From: Pedobacter sp. Leaf41
GTDB taxonomy: Bacteria; Bacteroidota; Bacteroidia; Sphingobacteriales; Sphingobacteriaceae
Length of the DNA: 64,000 nucleotides
Direction: 5' to 3'
Assembly: GCF_001422545.1 (NCBI RefSeq)
Contig: NZ_LMLE01000006.1
Coordinates: 472,825-536,824, forward strand
Position 1 is the first letter of the stretch. The number at the start of each line of letters is the position of its first letter. Made by a program: the position numbers and the translations under genes. The notes beneath the pieces were generated by a model. The model was not told where the DNA came from and did no database searches. It saw nothing but the letters and a program-made list of their open reading frames with translations. Shown piece by piece: positions 8,571 to 18,500 of this stretch.

Positions 8571-8892
8571 AAATAAGTTAGTTATTGCAAATCTATTAGA
8601 AAAATTTAGATATGAGAATGGAGATGATAGATTTGATAGCCGCTTCCATAGAGAAGACTGTTTCTTACAAAAACCTGACAGCTTAAACCTCATCGCAGCG
8701 GCATCTCCCGGTTTTCGATTTTTCATCGAAATCAATCGGGACTGCAGCGCCCACCTGCCGGACGGCCAGGAAAAGCAAGGCCATAGAAACCGATAAGCAC
8801 AACAGCACCTTTCCAAAAAACTAAAATTTAACCTGCTTTTGAACTTCGGACTTCCGCCTCCTGACTTCGGACTTTTTTCTTATTTTTACGCC
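8571..8892. other. divergent intergenic region with interspersed palindrome
   Basis: About 320 bp between arginine deiminase and argS. It holds a hairpin at 8706-8741 (arms TCCCG..CGGGA outside TTCGAT..ATCGAA), the AACCTGACAG fragment near 8673 and the ACTTCGGACTT micro-repeat at 8841-8876. The minus-strand reading frame across it is an upstream extension of the deiminase frame and not a gene. A weak -7-like TATTTTTA at 8881-8888 lies four bases before the argS ATG. Confidence 0.5.
8706..8741. repeat. palindromic intergenic element
   Basis: A two-tier hairpin: the outer arms are TCCCG and CGGGA, and the inner arms are TTCGAT (8714-8719) and ATCGAA (8725-8730). There is no T-run, so it is not a classical terminator. 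It looks like one member of an interspersed repeat family. Confidence 0.5.
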
Positions 8893-10665
8893 ATGAATTT
8901 TATTATCTCCGAAGCGCAGAAAGCCATCCTTGAACTTTATAAGGAAGAAGTTGCTGAAAGCCTGATCAATATACAAGAAACCCGCAAAGAATTTGAAGGC
9001 CAGGTAACAATAGTTGTTTTTCCGATTACCAAGATATCTAAAAAATCGCCTGAGCAAACTGCAAACGAAATTGGTGAATATCTGGTGGCTAACGTAGAAA
9101 ACGTAACCAAATTTAACGTGGTGAAGGGGTTTCTAAATTTAAGCATCTCTGAAAGCTACTTTTTAAATCAGTTTAATGATGAGATTTTAGCTTCTGATTT
9201 CGGTGTTTATCCATCCAACGGGAAAAAGGTGATGGTAGAATATTCTTCGCCAAATACCAATAAGCCACTTCACTTGGGGCATGTTCGTAATAATTTATTG
9301 GGTTATTCGGTTTCTGAATTGCTAAAAGCCTATGGTTACGATGTAGTAAAGGTTAACCTGGTTAACGATCGTGGCATTCACATCTGCAAATCAATGCTGG
9401 CCTGGCAAAAATGGGGCAATGGTGAAACGCCTGAAAGTTCTGGGTTAAAGGGCGATCATTTGGTTGGAAAATACTATGTGATTTTTGATAAGGAATACAA
9501 AAAAGAAATTGAAGCTTTAAAAGCAGAAGGACAAACCGAGGAAGAGGCGAAGAAAAATGCACCATTAATTAAAGAAGCACAACAAATGCTTTTGAAATGG
9601 GAGCAAGGCGATGAGGCGGTGGTTTCACTTTGGAAAACCATGAACGAGTGGGTTTATGCAGGCTTCAACGTAACTTATAAAAACCTTGGTGTAGATTTCG
9701 ACAAGTTTTATTACGAAAGCAATACCTATCTATTAGGGAAAGATACAGTTGATGAAGGATTGGCAAAGGGTGTTTTCTTCAAGAAAGAAGACGGTTCGGT
9801 TTGGATTGATTTAACGGCTGATGGTTTAGATCAGAAATTGGTTCTACGTGCTGATGGGACTTCTGTATATATTACCCAGGATTTAGGCACTGCAGAAATG
9901 AAACACGACGATTTCAATATGGATGAGTCGATTTATGTGGTTGGTAATGAACAAGACTATCACTTTAAGGTGTTATTTTTAATCTTGGAGAAATTAGGTA
10001 AAAGCTGGGCTAAAGGACTTTATCACCTATCATACGGTATGGTCGATTTACCAAACGGTAAAATGAAAAGTCGTGAGGGAACGGTGGTGGATGCTGATGA
10101 ATTAATTGAAAGCATGGTGACTACTGCCCGTGAAAAAACCGAAGAGCTGGGAAAAACAAATGACTTCAGCGAAGAAGATAAGGCTGCTTTATATCAGAGT
10201 ATTGGTTTAGGCGCCTTAAAATATTTTCTTTTGAAAGTAGAACCTAAAAAGCGTTTATTATTTAATCCTGCAGAAAGTATCGATTTTCAAGGCAATACGG
10301 GTCCATTTATTCAATACACGCATGCGAGGATTAAATCTTTACTAGCTAAAGCTGAATATACCGCTAAGTCAACAATTCCGAAGGATGGAGAAATGTTGCC
10401 TGTGGAATTGGAAATGATTCTTTTGTTGGCAAAATATCCGGCAGAAATTGAGATTGCTGCTAAAGCTTATAGTCCGGCGAGTTTGGCTAATTATTTATAT
10501 GAGTTGGCGAAGTTATTTAACAAATTTTATCACGAAGTGCCTCCAATTGTTAAAACCGAAGCAGGAGAAACTAAACAGTTCCGTTTGAATTTAAGCAAGA
10601 AAACAGCTGATATTATTCATTCAGGGATGCTGATTTTAGGGATTACTTCGCCGGAAAGAATGTAG
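8893..10665 (+). CDS. argS: arginyl-tRNA synthetase
   Basis: A 590-residue class I aminoacyl-tRNA synthetase that charges tRNA-Arg. It has an N-terminal Add1 domain (about residues 1-90), then the HIGH-type motif HLGH at 127-130 followed by VRNN. The KMSKS-equivalent KMKSREG lies near residue 390, and the C-terminal DALR anticodon-binding domain includes NTGPFIQYTHARI. The replacement of a canonical KMSKS lysine is normal for ArgRS. The start is ATG 8893; an upstream in-frame extension lies in repeat DNA. It is divergent from arginine deiminase, so arginine charging and arginine breakdown share one control region. Confidence 0.97.
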   Translation: MNFIISEAQKAILELYKEEVAESLINIQETRKEFEGQVTIVVFPITKISKKSPEQTANEIGEYLVANVENVTKFNVVKGFLNLSISESYFLNQFNDEILASDFGVYPSNGKKVMVEYSSPNTNKPLHLGHVRNNLLGYSVSELLKAYGYDVVKVNLVNDRGIHICKSMLAWQKWGNGETPESSGLKGDHLVGKYYVIFDKEYKKEIEALKAEGQTEEEAKKNAPLIKEAQQMLLKWEQGDEAVVSLWKTMNEWVYAGFNVTYKNLGVDFDKFYYESNTYLLGKDTVDEGLAKGVFFKKEDGSVWIDLTADGLDQKLVLRADGTSVYITQDLGTAEMKHDDFNMDESIYVVGNEQDYHFKVLFLILEKLGKSWAKGLYHLSYGMVDLPNGKMKSREGTVVDADELIESMVTTAREKTEELGKTNDFSEEDKAALYQSIGLGALKYFLLKVEPKKRLLFNPAESIDFQGNTGPFIQYTHARIKSLLAKAEYTAKSTIPKDGEMLPVELEMILLLAKYPAEIEIAAKAYSPASLANYLYELAKLFNKFYHEVPPIVKTEAGETKQFRLNLSKKTADIIHSGMLILGITSPERM

Positions 10666-10735
10666 GATAGGAACTAGGAAATAGGAAATTTGAGAACAGG
10701 TAATTGAGAATGGGAAATAGGGAAGAGAAAAATTG
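10666..10735. repeat. degenerate micro-repeat (GGAAATAGG)
   Basis: Right after the argS stop, the units GGAACTAGG, AAATAGGAAAT, TTGAGAACAGG, TTGAGAATGGG and AAATAGGGAAG alternate. No gene or terminator stem is recognisable. Confidence 0.4.
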
Positions 10736-10795
10736 ATATGGAAGAATCAACGAGCAAGATGATTTTAAAATCCTTAAATCCCTTAATCCTGATCA

Positions 10796-11560
10796 ATGAT
10801 TAATGAACTGTTATTGCTTTGCTTGGTTGCTTTTGCAGCAGGGTTTATAGATGCTATTGTGGGTGGCGGTGGGTTATTACAAACTCCTGCCACCTTATTA
10901 ATTTTACCACATTATCCCGTAGCTACATTACTCGGAACGACAAAAATCCCGTCGATAGCAGGGACCACTTTAGCAGCCTTCAAGTATTCAAAACAAGTAA
11001 AATTTAATTTAAAAGTATTGGCGGCCTGTGCCAGCACTGCTTTCTTTGCCGCACTGTTTGGGGCCTTTTTAGTCAGCCGGATTGATAATTCAGTTATCAA
11101 ACCCATTATTTTGGTGGTGCTGGTTTTTGTTGCACTGTATACCTATTTTAACAAAAAATTTGGTATCCATCAGGAGAAAAACCATACTGTTAAACAACAG
11201 GTTTCAATGGCCGCTATTTTTGGTTTGCTTATTGGTTTTTATGATGGTTTAATTGGCCCTGGCACAGGTTCTTTTTTGATTTTGGTTTTTATTGCAGTTT
11301 TAGGTTTTGATTTCATTGGCGCAAGTGCTCATGCCAAGATTGTAAATATTGCAACCAATTTGGCGGCTATAATTTATTTTAGTTCTACCGGCCATATCCT
11401 CTTTCAATATGCCATACCAATGGCTATTTTTAATTTGGGCGGCGCTTATTTTGGTACCAAGCTGGCGTTGCTAAAAGGGAATAAATTTGTACGCATATTT
11501 TTCTTAATTGTAGTTTTCGGGACGATATTGAGGTTTGCGTATGATATTCTTTTGCGGTAA
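10796..11560 (+). CDS. TauE/SafE family permease
   Basis: A 254-residue membrane protein with about eight hydrophobic segments arranged as two repeats. The family signature GFIDAIVGGGG is near residues 16-26, and the second-half counterpart GFYDGLIGPGTGS is near residues 142-154. TauE/SafE proteins are proposed to export or import organosulfur anions (sulfite, sulfoacetate, taurine-related). The substrate cannot be read here and the neighbours give no sulfur context. Eight bases separate it from the downstream glycosylase gene, so they are probably co-transcribed. Confidence 0.9.
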   Translation: MINELLLLCLVAFAAGFIDAIVGGGGLLQTPATLLILPHYPVATLLGTTKIPSIAGTTLAAFKYSKQVKFNLKVLAACASTAFFAALFGAFLVSRIDNSVIKPIILVVLVFVALYTYFNKKFGIHQEKNHTVKQQVSMAAIFGLLIGFYDGLIGPGTGSFLILVFIAVLGFDFIGASAHAKIVNIATNLAAIIYFSSTGHILFQYAIPMAIFNLGGAYFGTKLALLKGNKFVRIFFLIVVFGTILRFAYDILLR

Positions 11561-11568
11561 TTTGCTTT

Positions 11569-12213
11569 ATGTTTGAAACTTTTAATCAACATAATTTTTA
11601 TGAGTTGTGCGACTACCTGGCCAGCAAAGATCAGGAATTGGCAAGCGTTTTAGCAAAATATGGTTATCCACCCTTTTGGACGAGGCCCAACACTTTTGAA
11701 TCGTTGGTTCATATTATTTTAGAGCAGCAGGTATCTTTAGCGTCTGCGCTTGCGGCTATGCAAAAGCTTAAAGCTAAAATAGGGGCAATCACTCCTGCGA
11801 ATTTCCTTACACTCAAGGATGAGGAATTGAAGGCTTGTTATTTCAGTAGGCAGAAGGCCGTTTATGTACGTGACCTAGCCGAGAAAATTAGCAACGGTCA
11901 GTTAGATCTTTTACAATTAGAAATACTTCCTGATGATGAAATTAGAGATCAACTGAAAAAAGTAAAAGGTATAGGCGATTGGACTGCAGATATTTACCTG
12001 ATTTTCATTTTGCACCATACCGATGTTTTTCCTACTGGCGATTTAGCTGCAGTCAATGCTTTGAAAAGCTTGAAGAACATCGCAAAAGATAAAAATAAAG
12101 ATGAGTTGTTAAGTGCGGTAGCAGACTGGAAACCTTTTCGCACCATCGGATTAATGATGATTTGGCATTACTATCTGGAGGAGCGGAAACCTGCCAATAA
12201 AAAGAAAATTTAA
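11569..12213 (+). CDS. DNA-3-methyladenine glycosylase II family (HhH-GPD)
   Basis: A 214-residue base-excision glycosylase of the AlkA branch. The HhH motif VKGIGDWTA is near residues 132-140, followed by the catalytic aspartate in FPTGDLA near residues 154-160. It removes alkylated purines such as 3-methyladenine. It lacks the N-terminal TBP-like domain of E. coli AlkA, as is usual in short bacterial AlkA homologues. It sits eight bases downstream of the TauE/SafE gene and ends at a hairpin terminator. A second alkylation-repair gene (alkB) is at 57.9 kb. Confidence 0.92.
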   Translation: MFETFNQHNFYELCDYLASKDQELASVLAKYGYPPFWTRPNTFESLVHIILEQQVSLASALAAMQKLKAKIGAITPANFLTLKDEELKACYFSRQKAVYVRDLAEKISNGQLDLLQLEILPDDEIRDQLKKVKGIGDWTADIYLIFILHHTDVFPTGDLAAVNALKSLKNIAKDKNKDELLSAVADWKPFRTIGLMMIWHYYLEERKPANKKKI

Positions 12214-12250
12214 AGAAAGCACCGCTTGGTTAAACCAGCGGTGCCTTTTG
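12213..12250 (+). terminator. rho-independent terminator after the glycosylase gene
   Basis: GCACCGCT (12219-12226) pairs with AGCGGTGC (12237-12244), with an added GGTT/AACC stem inside, followed by CCTTTTG. It begins immediately after the stop codon. Confidence 0.7.
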
Positions 12251-12260
12251 CATTCCATCC

Positions 12261-12290
12261 TAATGACTAATGACTAATGACTAATGACTA
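12261..12290. repeat. tandem heptamer (TAATGAC) x4 overlapping a stop codon
   Basis: Four perfect tandem copies of TAATGAC occupy 12261-12288, followed by TA. The last copy overlaps the stop codon (12288-12290) of the small minus-strand gene, so the repeat array supplies that gene's stop. Confidence 0.8.
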
Positions 12291-12488
12291 GATCCCAAGA
12301 TCTTCTTTAGCATAATCTGCACGTGTTTCGAATTCACGTTTGTATCCTTTTGCTTTTTCAACCCATTCAGGTGCCTGATCTTTCAAGTCATCTACAATAG
12401 ATTTACCTGTTATTGGATCTTTTTTCGTCACATATTTAAAGCCTGCATAAACTGCGGCACCAATTATTGCTGTTTTTAATAGTCCCAT
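12288..12488 (-). CDS. small YtxH-like protein
   Basis: A 66-residue protein with a short hydrophobic N-terminus (GLLKTAIIGAAVYAGF) followed by a charged, probably helical tail. This resembles the YtxH/gas-vesicle-like small stress proteins that anchor to the inner membrane. The function is unknown. The start is ATG 12486-12488. Its stop codon lies inside a heptamer repeat array, so the C-terminus may vary between strains. It is followed upstream by a lipoprotein gene in the same orientation, about 70 bp away. Confidence 0.6.
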   Translation of the reverse strand: MGLLKTAIIGAAVYAGFKYVTKKDPITGKSIVDDLKDQAPEWVEKAKGYKREFETRADYAKEDLGI

Positions 12489-12559
12489 TTTATTTTCGAT
12501 TTAATTTATCAATATAACATTTGACTAACAATAATGGTTTTAATTACAACGAATTAAAA

Positions 12560-13078
12560 TTATTTTACAATGTTAAGTTGTAAACTGTCTTTAATCACTA
12601 TCCCGCTGATACCAGCCGAATTATATTTAACGGTGTACTTACCGCTCTTGTCAATGGTAAAAGCGTTATTTAAGTCGAAATCGACACTGGTACTGTCACC
12701 AGGTTTTAAAGTGATGTAACTATCAGCCGGAGGTGGCATTACCCTTTTGGCCATCGCACCTTTATAAGCTGATTCCGTTCCATCTTCCATGATAACATCA
12801 ACATATTTACTCATCAGGTTTTCGAAAGGGGTATGCCATTTACAGAATTTTGCAGCGGTATCTGCATTGTTGTAAACGGTAAATTTTATATTAATCGGCT
12901 CACCTATTTTTGGAGTCGATAAAAGTGTCAGTTTTCCGGTTATCGCATCTACCGGCTTATTGGATGTTTCATTTACAGTCATGGAGTCGGTTTTTTTCTC
13001 ACCAGACTGTTGATTGGATGAACTGCAAGCGGCTAAAATAATAGTGCTCACGCAAAGGATTGTGCTTAATTTTCTCAT
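12560..13078 (-). CDS. lipoprotein with protease-like Ig-fold domain
   Basis: A 172-residue predicted lipoprotein with a lipobox ending ILAAC at Cys18. The rest is a beta-sandwich resembling the N-terminal domain of M35-type peptidyl-Lys metalloendopeptidases (SxPKIGEPINIKFTVYNNAD, then WHTPFENL). No HExxH catalytic motif is present, so it is not an active metalloprotease. It is probably exposed in the periplasm or on the outer membrane, and its role is unknown. It is transcribed in the same direction as the AI-2E permease just upstream (16 bp gap). Confidence 0.6.
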   Translation of the reverse strand: MRKLSTILCVSTIILAACSSSNQQSGEKKTDSMTVNETSNKPVDAITGKLTLLSTPKIGEPINIKFTVYNNADTAAKFCKWHTPFENLMSKYVDVIMEDGTESAYKGAMAKRVMPPPADSYITLKPGDSTSVDFDLNNAFTIDKSGKYTVKYNSAGISGIVIKDSLQLNIVK

Positions 13079-13094
13079 TTATAATAATTGTTAA

Positions 13095-14219
13095 CTATTC
13101 TTTTTCTGTGCCGCTTTTTATCGGAACGGGTTTCTTTTTTCTAAAAGATGGAAATGTCATCGGGCTTCTAGCCGGACGTTCATCTCCCAATAAAACACCC
13201 CATTGTTTAAACATTTCTGTACGATCGAAAATAATTTTCAATACCGCAACAATTGGTAAAGCTAAGAACATCCCTGAGATTCCAGCAACGCTACCTCCAA
13301 TAAATACTCCAAGAATAGAGAATAAGGCATTAATTTTAACCTTTGAACCCACAATTCGTGGCATTAAAATATTGTTATCTAAAAACTGAACCCCAGCGAT
13401 AACACCTAATACTGTAATAACAGGCCACAACTCTTGCGACGAAGCCAAGGTTAATAATACACCGATCACATTCCCAATTAAAGCACCCACATAAGGAATC
13501 AGGTTTAATATTGCGAAAACCACTCCAATGAGCAGTGCGTGTTCAATACCAATTAGCATTAAAATTCCACCTAATAAAACCGTCATATAGGTCACCTGGA
13601 TTAATAAACCAACCAGATAGCTTTTAATGATCGATTCGGTTTCATAAATAGCCTCTTTCACTTTTGAGTGATGATCTGGCTTGAACCACATAAAAATGAA
13701 CCGCAATAAAATATCTTTATAAAAAAGCATCAGATAAATATAGATGGGTAACAGACCGATAAACACGAAAATGCCGCTCAAAGTAACCGCTGCACCACCT
13801 GCCAATGAGGTACCCATATTCATCATATCATCACTTTTATCCTGAATAAAGGCTTTTTGCTCTTTAGCGTCATACTGCGAAATTCTACTAATCCAATCGC
13901 TTAAAGAATTAATATGCTGCGTAACATTATTTTTAATTTGAGGAAAATCTTTAACCAAAATTCCGATTTGGTTGGAGAAAAACCATACAATGAGGGCCAC
14001 AAATATGGCAACCAATAAAATAGGCAAGATGATTGAAAAGGTTTCCGGAACTTTTTTTCTTTTTAGGAACCGATAAATAGGTAACAGCATAATGCTGATA
14101 AAAAATGCCATCAGTATAGGCATAATAATATCGCGACCAATTACCAAAACGGCTACAAGTGCCATTAAACCCAGTAATTCTATTGATCGCTTTACAGTTA
14201 GAGGTATATTATTCATCAT
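13095..14219 (-). CDS. AI-2E family transporter (PerM-like)
   Basis: A 374-residue membrane protein with about seven to eight hydrophobic segments. It has the TqsA/YdiK/PerM family pattern, including the conserved PYVGALIGNVIGVLL stretch near residues 240-254 and FLDNNILMPRIVGSK near 279-293. Members export autoinducer-2 or act as Na+/H+ antiporters, and the role cannot be narrowed here. The C-terminal tail is basic and proline-rich (RKKKPVPIKSG). The start uses the first of two adjacent ATGs (14217-14219). Confidence 0.88.
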   Translation of the reverse strand: MMNNIPLTVKRSIELLGLMALVAVLVIGRDIIMPILMAFFISIMLLPIYRFLKRKKVPETFSIILPILLVAIFVALIVWFFSNQIGILVKDFPQIKNNVTQHINSLSDWISRISQYDAKEQKAFIQDKSDDMMNMGTSLAGGAAVTLSGIFVFIGLLPIYIYLMLFYKDILLRFIFMWFKPDHHSKVKEAIYETESIIKSYLVGLLIQVTYMTVLLGGILMLIGIEHALLIGVVFAILNLIPYVGALIGNVIGVLLTLASSQELWPVITVLGVIAGVQFLDNNILMPRIVGSKVKINALFSILGVFIGGSVAGISGMFLALPIVAVLKIIFDRTEMFKQWGVLLGDERPARSPMTFPSFRKKKPVPIKSGTEKE

Positions 14220-14479
14220 AAATGGTTGTTCCGATTTGAGGATTAAACAGCATGAAGATAAAAATGTTTTTAAATTAAAATGATCAGCAGTAATCTTCTA
14301 AATGCTGAAATGATCTGTCGTGAAATCAACTTCATTATAACTTCATAATTCTACCCTTATTTCGCATCGGAATTAAGGGGAAGCCGGGTTTATTTGGTAA
14401 ATGTAATCATTGCTGAATATAGCGATTTTCCACTTCTAATTCTATTGAAAGAATTAAATCAGATAAATTCAGTAAAAAA

Positions 14480-15562
14480 ATGAACAGAAGTTTCATGTAT
14501 TTTGGCCTGTGTGCTTTGCTCTCTGCAGCAGGTTGTAATCAGCAAAAGGAAGAAAAAGAAGAAGCAATTACTTATGCCGTAACCTCTCCGGTAACCATCG
14601 ATACCTCCTTTACGAAGGAATATGTATCGCAAATTAAATCTGTTCGGAATATTGAAGTACGTGCTCAGGAAAAGGGATATCTTCAAAATATTTATGTTGA
14701 TGAAGGGCAGCAGGTACATGCCGGGCAAGTTTTATTTAAAATTATGCCTCGGATGGCACAGGCAGAAGTTTTGAAAGCCCAGGCCGAAACCAAAGCAGCA
14801 GAATTAGAAGTAGAAAATACCAAATTGCTTTCTGATAAAAATGTGGTTTCGAAAAATGAGCTTGCCATGGCCAAAGCGAAACTGCAACAAGCTAATGCCG
14901 AGACATCTTTAGCGAAATATCATTTATCTAACACCGAAATCAGGGCACCATTTAATGGCACCATCGATCGGATTCCATTGAAGTTGGGAAGCCTTGTAGA
15001 CGAAGGTGCACTGTTAACCAGCTTGTCTGATAACAGTCAGGTGTTTGCCTATTTCAATGTCTCCGAACCTGAGTACTTGAATTACCAGGCGGCTGCCAAA
15101 GCAAAAACGCAGCAAGAAGTGAGTTTACTTTTAGCCAATAATGAGCTATTGAAATCGAAAGGGAAAGTAGAAGTTATCGAGAGTGAGTTTAACAATGAAA
15201 CCGGGAACATCGCTTTCAGGGCTCGTTTTAACAATGCCGATAATTTGCTTCGGAACGGCGAAACGGGAAAAATTCAAATGGTTGTTCCCCTGAAAAAGGC
15301 ACTGGTTATACCTCAAAAAGCCACTTACGAAATCCAGGATAAAACTTATGTTTTTGTAGTTGATAATCGCAATATGGTACACTCACGCAATATTACGATC
15401 ACTGGCGAAATGCCCGATTTATATGTGGTAGGTAGCGGATTATCAATAGGAGATAAGATTTTACTTGAAGGCGTGCAAAAAGTGAAAGATGATGATAAGA
15501 TCACTTTCAAATTCCAAAATCCTCAAGAAGTAATCAAACAGTTAAGATTAAAAACCGAATAA
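14480..15562 (+). CDS. RND efflux periplasmic adaptor subunit (lipoprotein)
   Basis: A 360-residue membrane fusion protein of the AcrA/MexA type. It has a lipobox SAAGC near residue 19, a lipoyl/barrel-sandwich domain around residues 45-75 and 150-180 (RAQEKGYL..VDEGQQVHAGQVLF and NTEIRAPFNGTIDR), and a short helical hairpin between them. The beta-barrel and membrane-proximal domain follow. It bridges the inner-membrane pump to the outer-membrane channel. It is the first gene of a three-gene operon, 18 bp before the pump gene. No regulator gene is adjacent. Confidence 0.94.
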   Translation: MNRSFMYFGLCALLSAAGCNQQKEEKEEAITYAVTSPVTIDTSFTKEYVSQIKSVRNIEVRAQEKGYLQNIYVDEGQQVHAGQVLFKIMPRMAQAEVLKAQAETKAAELEVENTKLLSDKNVVSKNELAMAKAKLQQANAETSLAKYHLSNTEIRAPFNGTIDRIPLKLGSLVDEGALLTSLSDNSQVFAYFNVSEPEYLNYQAAAKAKTQQEVSLLLANNELLKSKGKVEVIESEFNNETGNIAFRARFNNADNLLRNGETGKIQMVVPLKKALVIPQKATYEIQDKTYVFVVDNRNMVHSRNITITGEMPDLYVVGSGLSIGDKILLEGVQKVKDDDKITFKFQNPQEVIKQLRLKTE

Positions 15563-15580
15563 CTCCAGCAATAATTTTTT

Positions 15581-18500
15581 ATGTTTAGCAAGTTCATACA
15601 AAGGCCCGTCCTTTCTATAGTCGTATCGCTTATTATTTTATTTCTAGGCGCATTATCGGTTTCCTATCTTCCCGTTACCCAATTTCCATCTATCTCGCCA
15701 CCGAAGGTTAATATCACGGCAGAATATCCTGGAGCAAATAACGAGTTATTAATCAAATCAGTAGTTATCCCGTTGGAGCGAGCGTTAAATGGTGTTCCGG
15801 GGATGAAATACATCGCTTCAGATGCTGGTAATGATGGTGAAGCTTCCATTCAGGTGGTATTTAATTTAGGAACTGATCCCAATCAGGCTTCCTTAAATGT
15901 ACAGAACCGGGTGGCTGCGGTAACCAACAAACTTCCGCCACTGGTGGTTCGTGAAGGTGTAAAGATCAGCCGTGAAGAATCCAATATGTTGATGTACATT
16001 AATTTGTATAGCACAGATCCAAAGTTGAATGAGAATTTCCTTTACAATTTCGCCGACATCAATTTACTTTCCGAATTAAAAAGAATTGATGGGGTAGGCT
16101 TTGCTGATATTTTGGGCGATCGGGATTATGCGATGCGCATTTGGTTAAAGCCCGATAGAATGCAGGCTTATAAAATCTCTGTCGATGAAGTGATGAAATC
16201 GCTTGATGAGCAAAGTTTGGAAGCCTCACCTGGTAAAACCGGAGAAAGTTCTGGCAAGCGTTCACAAGCTTTTGAATATGTGTTAAAATATTCTGGTCGT
16301 TTTAATACGAAAGAGGGTTACGAAAACATCATTTTACGGGCAAATCCGAATGGGGAAATGTTGCGTTTAAAAGATGTGGCTGATGTTGATTTCAGCAGTG
16401 CAGCCTATAATTTGTATTCTAATTTAAACGGCAGACCATCTGCGGCGATTGTTTTAAAACAATCGTATGGAAGTAATGCCAGTCAGGTAATCAAAGATGT
16501 GAAAGCTAAAATGGCTGAAATTAAGTCAACTTCTTTTCCAAAGGGATTGAATTATGAAATCAGTTATGATGTTTCCAAGTTCCTTGATGCTTCTATCGAA
16601 AAAGTAATTCATACCTTAATTGAAGCCTTTATTTTAGTGGGTTTGGTGGTGTTTTTATTCTTGGGAGATTGGCGTTCTACTGTTATTCCAGCTATTGCGG
16701 TGCCGGTATCCTTGATCGGAACTTTTGTTTTCATGTCTATGTTTGGCATTACGCTCAATTTAATTACCCTATTTGCTTTGGTTTTGGCCATTGGGGTGGT
16801 TGTAGATGATGCCATTGTGGTGATTGAGGCTGTACATGCGAAGATGGAAAACGATAGGCGTTTATCGGTATTAAAAGCCACGCAACAAGCCATGAAAGAA
16901 ATCAGTGGTGCTATTATCGCCATTACTTTCTTAATGGCTTCAGTATTTATCCCGGTAACTTTCATGTCTGGTCCGGTTGGTATTTTTTACCGTCAGTTTT
17001 CCATCACTATGGCGACAGCAATTATTCTTTCGGGTATTGTTGCACTAACGTTAACGCCAGCTTTGTGTGCCATTATGTTGAAAAACAACCATGGGAAACC
17101 GAAAAAGAAAACGGCCGTTGACCGATTTTTAGATAGCTTTAATAATGGTTTCAATAAGTTATCTGGTAAGTATGAAATTGTACTAAGCAAAGTGGTGGGG
17201 CGCCGGTTATTAACCTTCGGAATTCTTGTGGCTTTTTGCTTCGGGATTTGGGGACTAAGCGGAACCGTACCTTCAGGATTTATTCCAAATGAAGATCAGG
17301 GGATGGTTTATGCGATTATTCAAACGCCCCCAGGATCAACGCTTGAACGTACCGACCAGATTGCAGAACGCCTGCAAAAACTATGTGAAGATATAGATGG
17401 TGTAAAATCAGTTTCATCGTTAGCAGGCTACGAAATCTTAACGGAAGGTACCGGCTCTAATTCCGGAACCTGTTTAATCAACCTTAAAGATTGGAACGAT
17501 CGCAAACACTCTGCATCAGAAATTATAAAAGAACTGGAAGAAAAAGCAAAATCTATTCCTGGTGCTACTATTGAATTTTTCCAACCGCCGGCAGTTCCAG
17601 GATACGGTGCAGCAGGAGGTTTCGAACTCCGATTGTTAGATAAAGCCGGTAGTGGCGATTACAAACGCATGGAAACCGTTGGAAATGATTTTGTAAAAGA
17701 GCTTAATAAAAGAAAAGAACTGTCGTCGGTATTTACCTTTTACAGCGCAAGTTTTCCTCAATACATGTTGAATATTGATAATGAAATAGCGCAGCAAAAG
17801 GGCGTAACCATTGATAATGCGATGAATACCCTTTCCACTTTCGTAGGGAGTAATTACGAAACCAGTTTCATTAAATATGACCGCCAATATAAAGTGATGG
17901 TTCAGGCTTTGCCACAATACAGAGCGTTGCCAGCAGATATATTAAAGCTTTCTGTGAAAAACGATCGTGATGAAATGGTTCCGTTTTCGGCTTTCATGAA
18001 GATGGAAAAAGTGTATGGACTATCTGAAATTACGCGTCACAATATGTACAACGCTTCTGAAATTAGTGGACAATCTGCACCAGGCTATAGCTCGGGTCAG
18101 GCAATTAATGCCATCACTGAAGTAGCCGCCAAAACACTTCCAAGGGGCTTCGGTATCGATTGGGCAGGGATTTCTAAAGATCAGGTTTCCAGAGGTAATG
18201 AAGCGGTGTATATCTTTTTGATCTGTTTGGGCTTTGTTTACCTTGTTCTTGCCGCACAATATGAAAGCTTCATTTTGCCGCTTTCGGTAATTTTATCTTT
18301 GCCGGCGGGTATTTTTGGAGCGTTTTTGTTCCTGCAGTTGTTGGGGTTAGAAAATAACATTTATGCTCAGGTAGCCATGGTGATGCTGATTGGATTGCTG
18401 GGGAAAAATGCCGTCTTGATTGTGGAATTTGCTACCCAGCGGCATAGTCAGGGTGCCACAGTTTTAAAAGCCGCTTTGGAAGGTGCAAGTGTACGTTTCA

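Noticed and set aside
12261..12290. CRISPR-like array
   Set aside because: The units are 7 bp, directly contiguous and without spacers; this is a microsatellite-type repeat.
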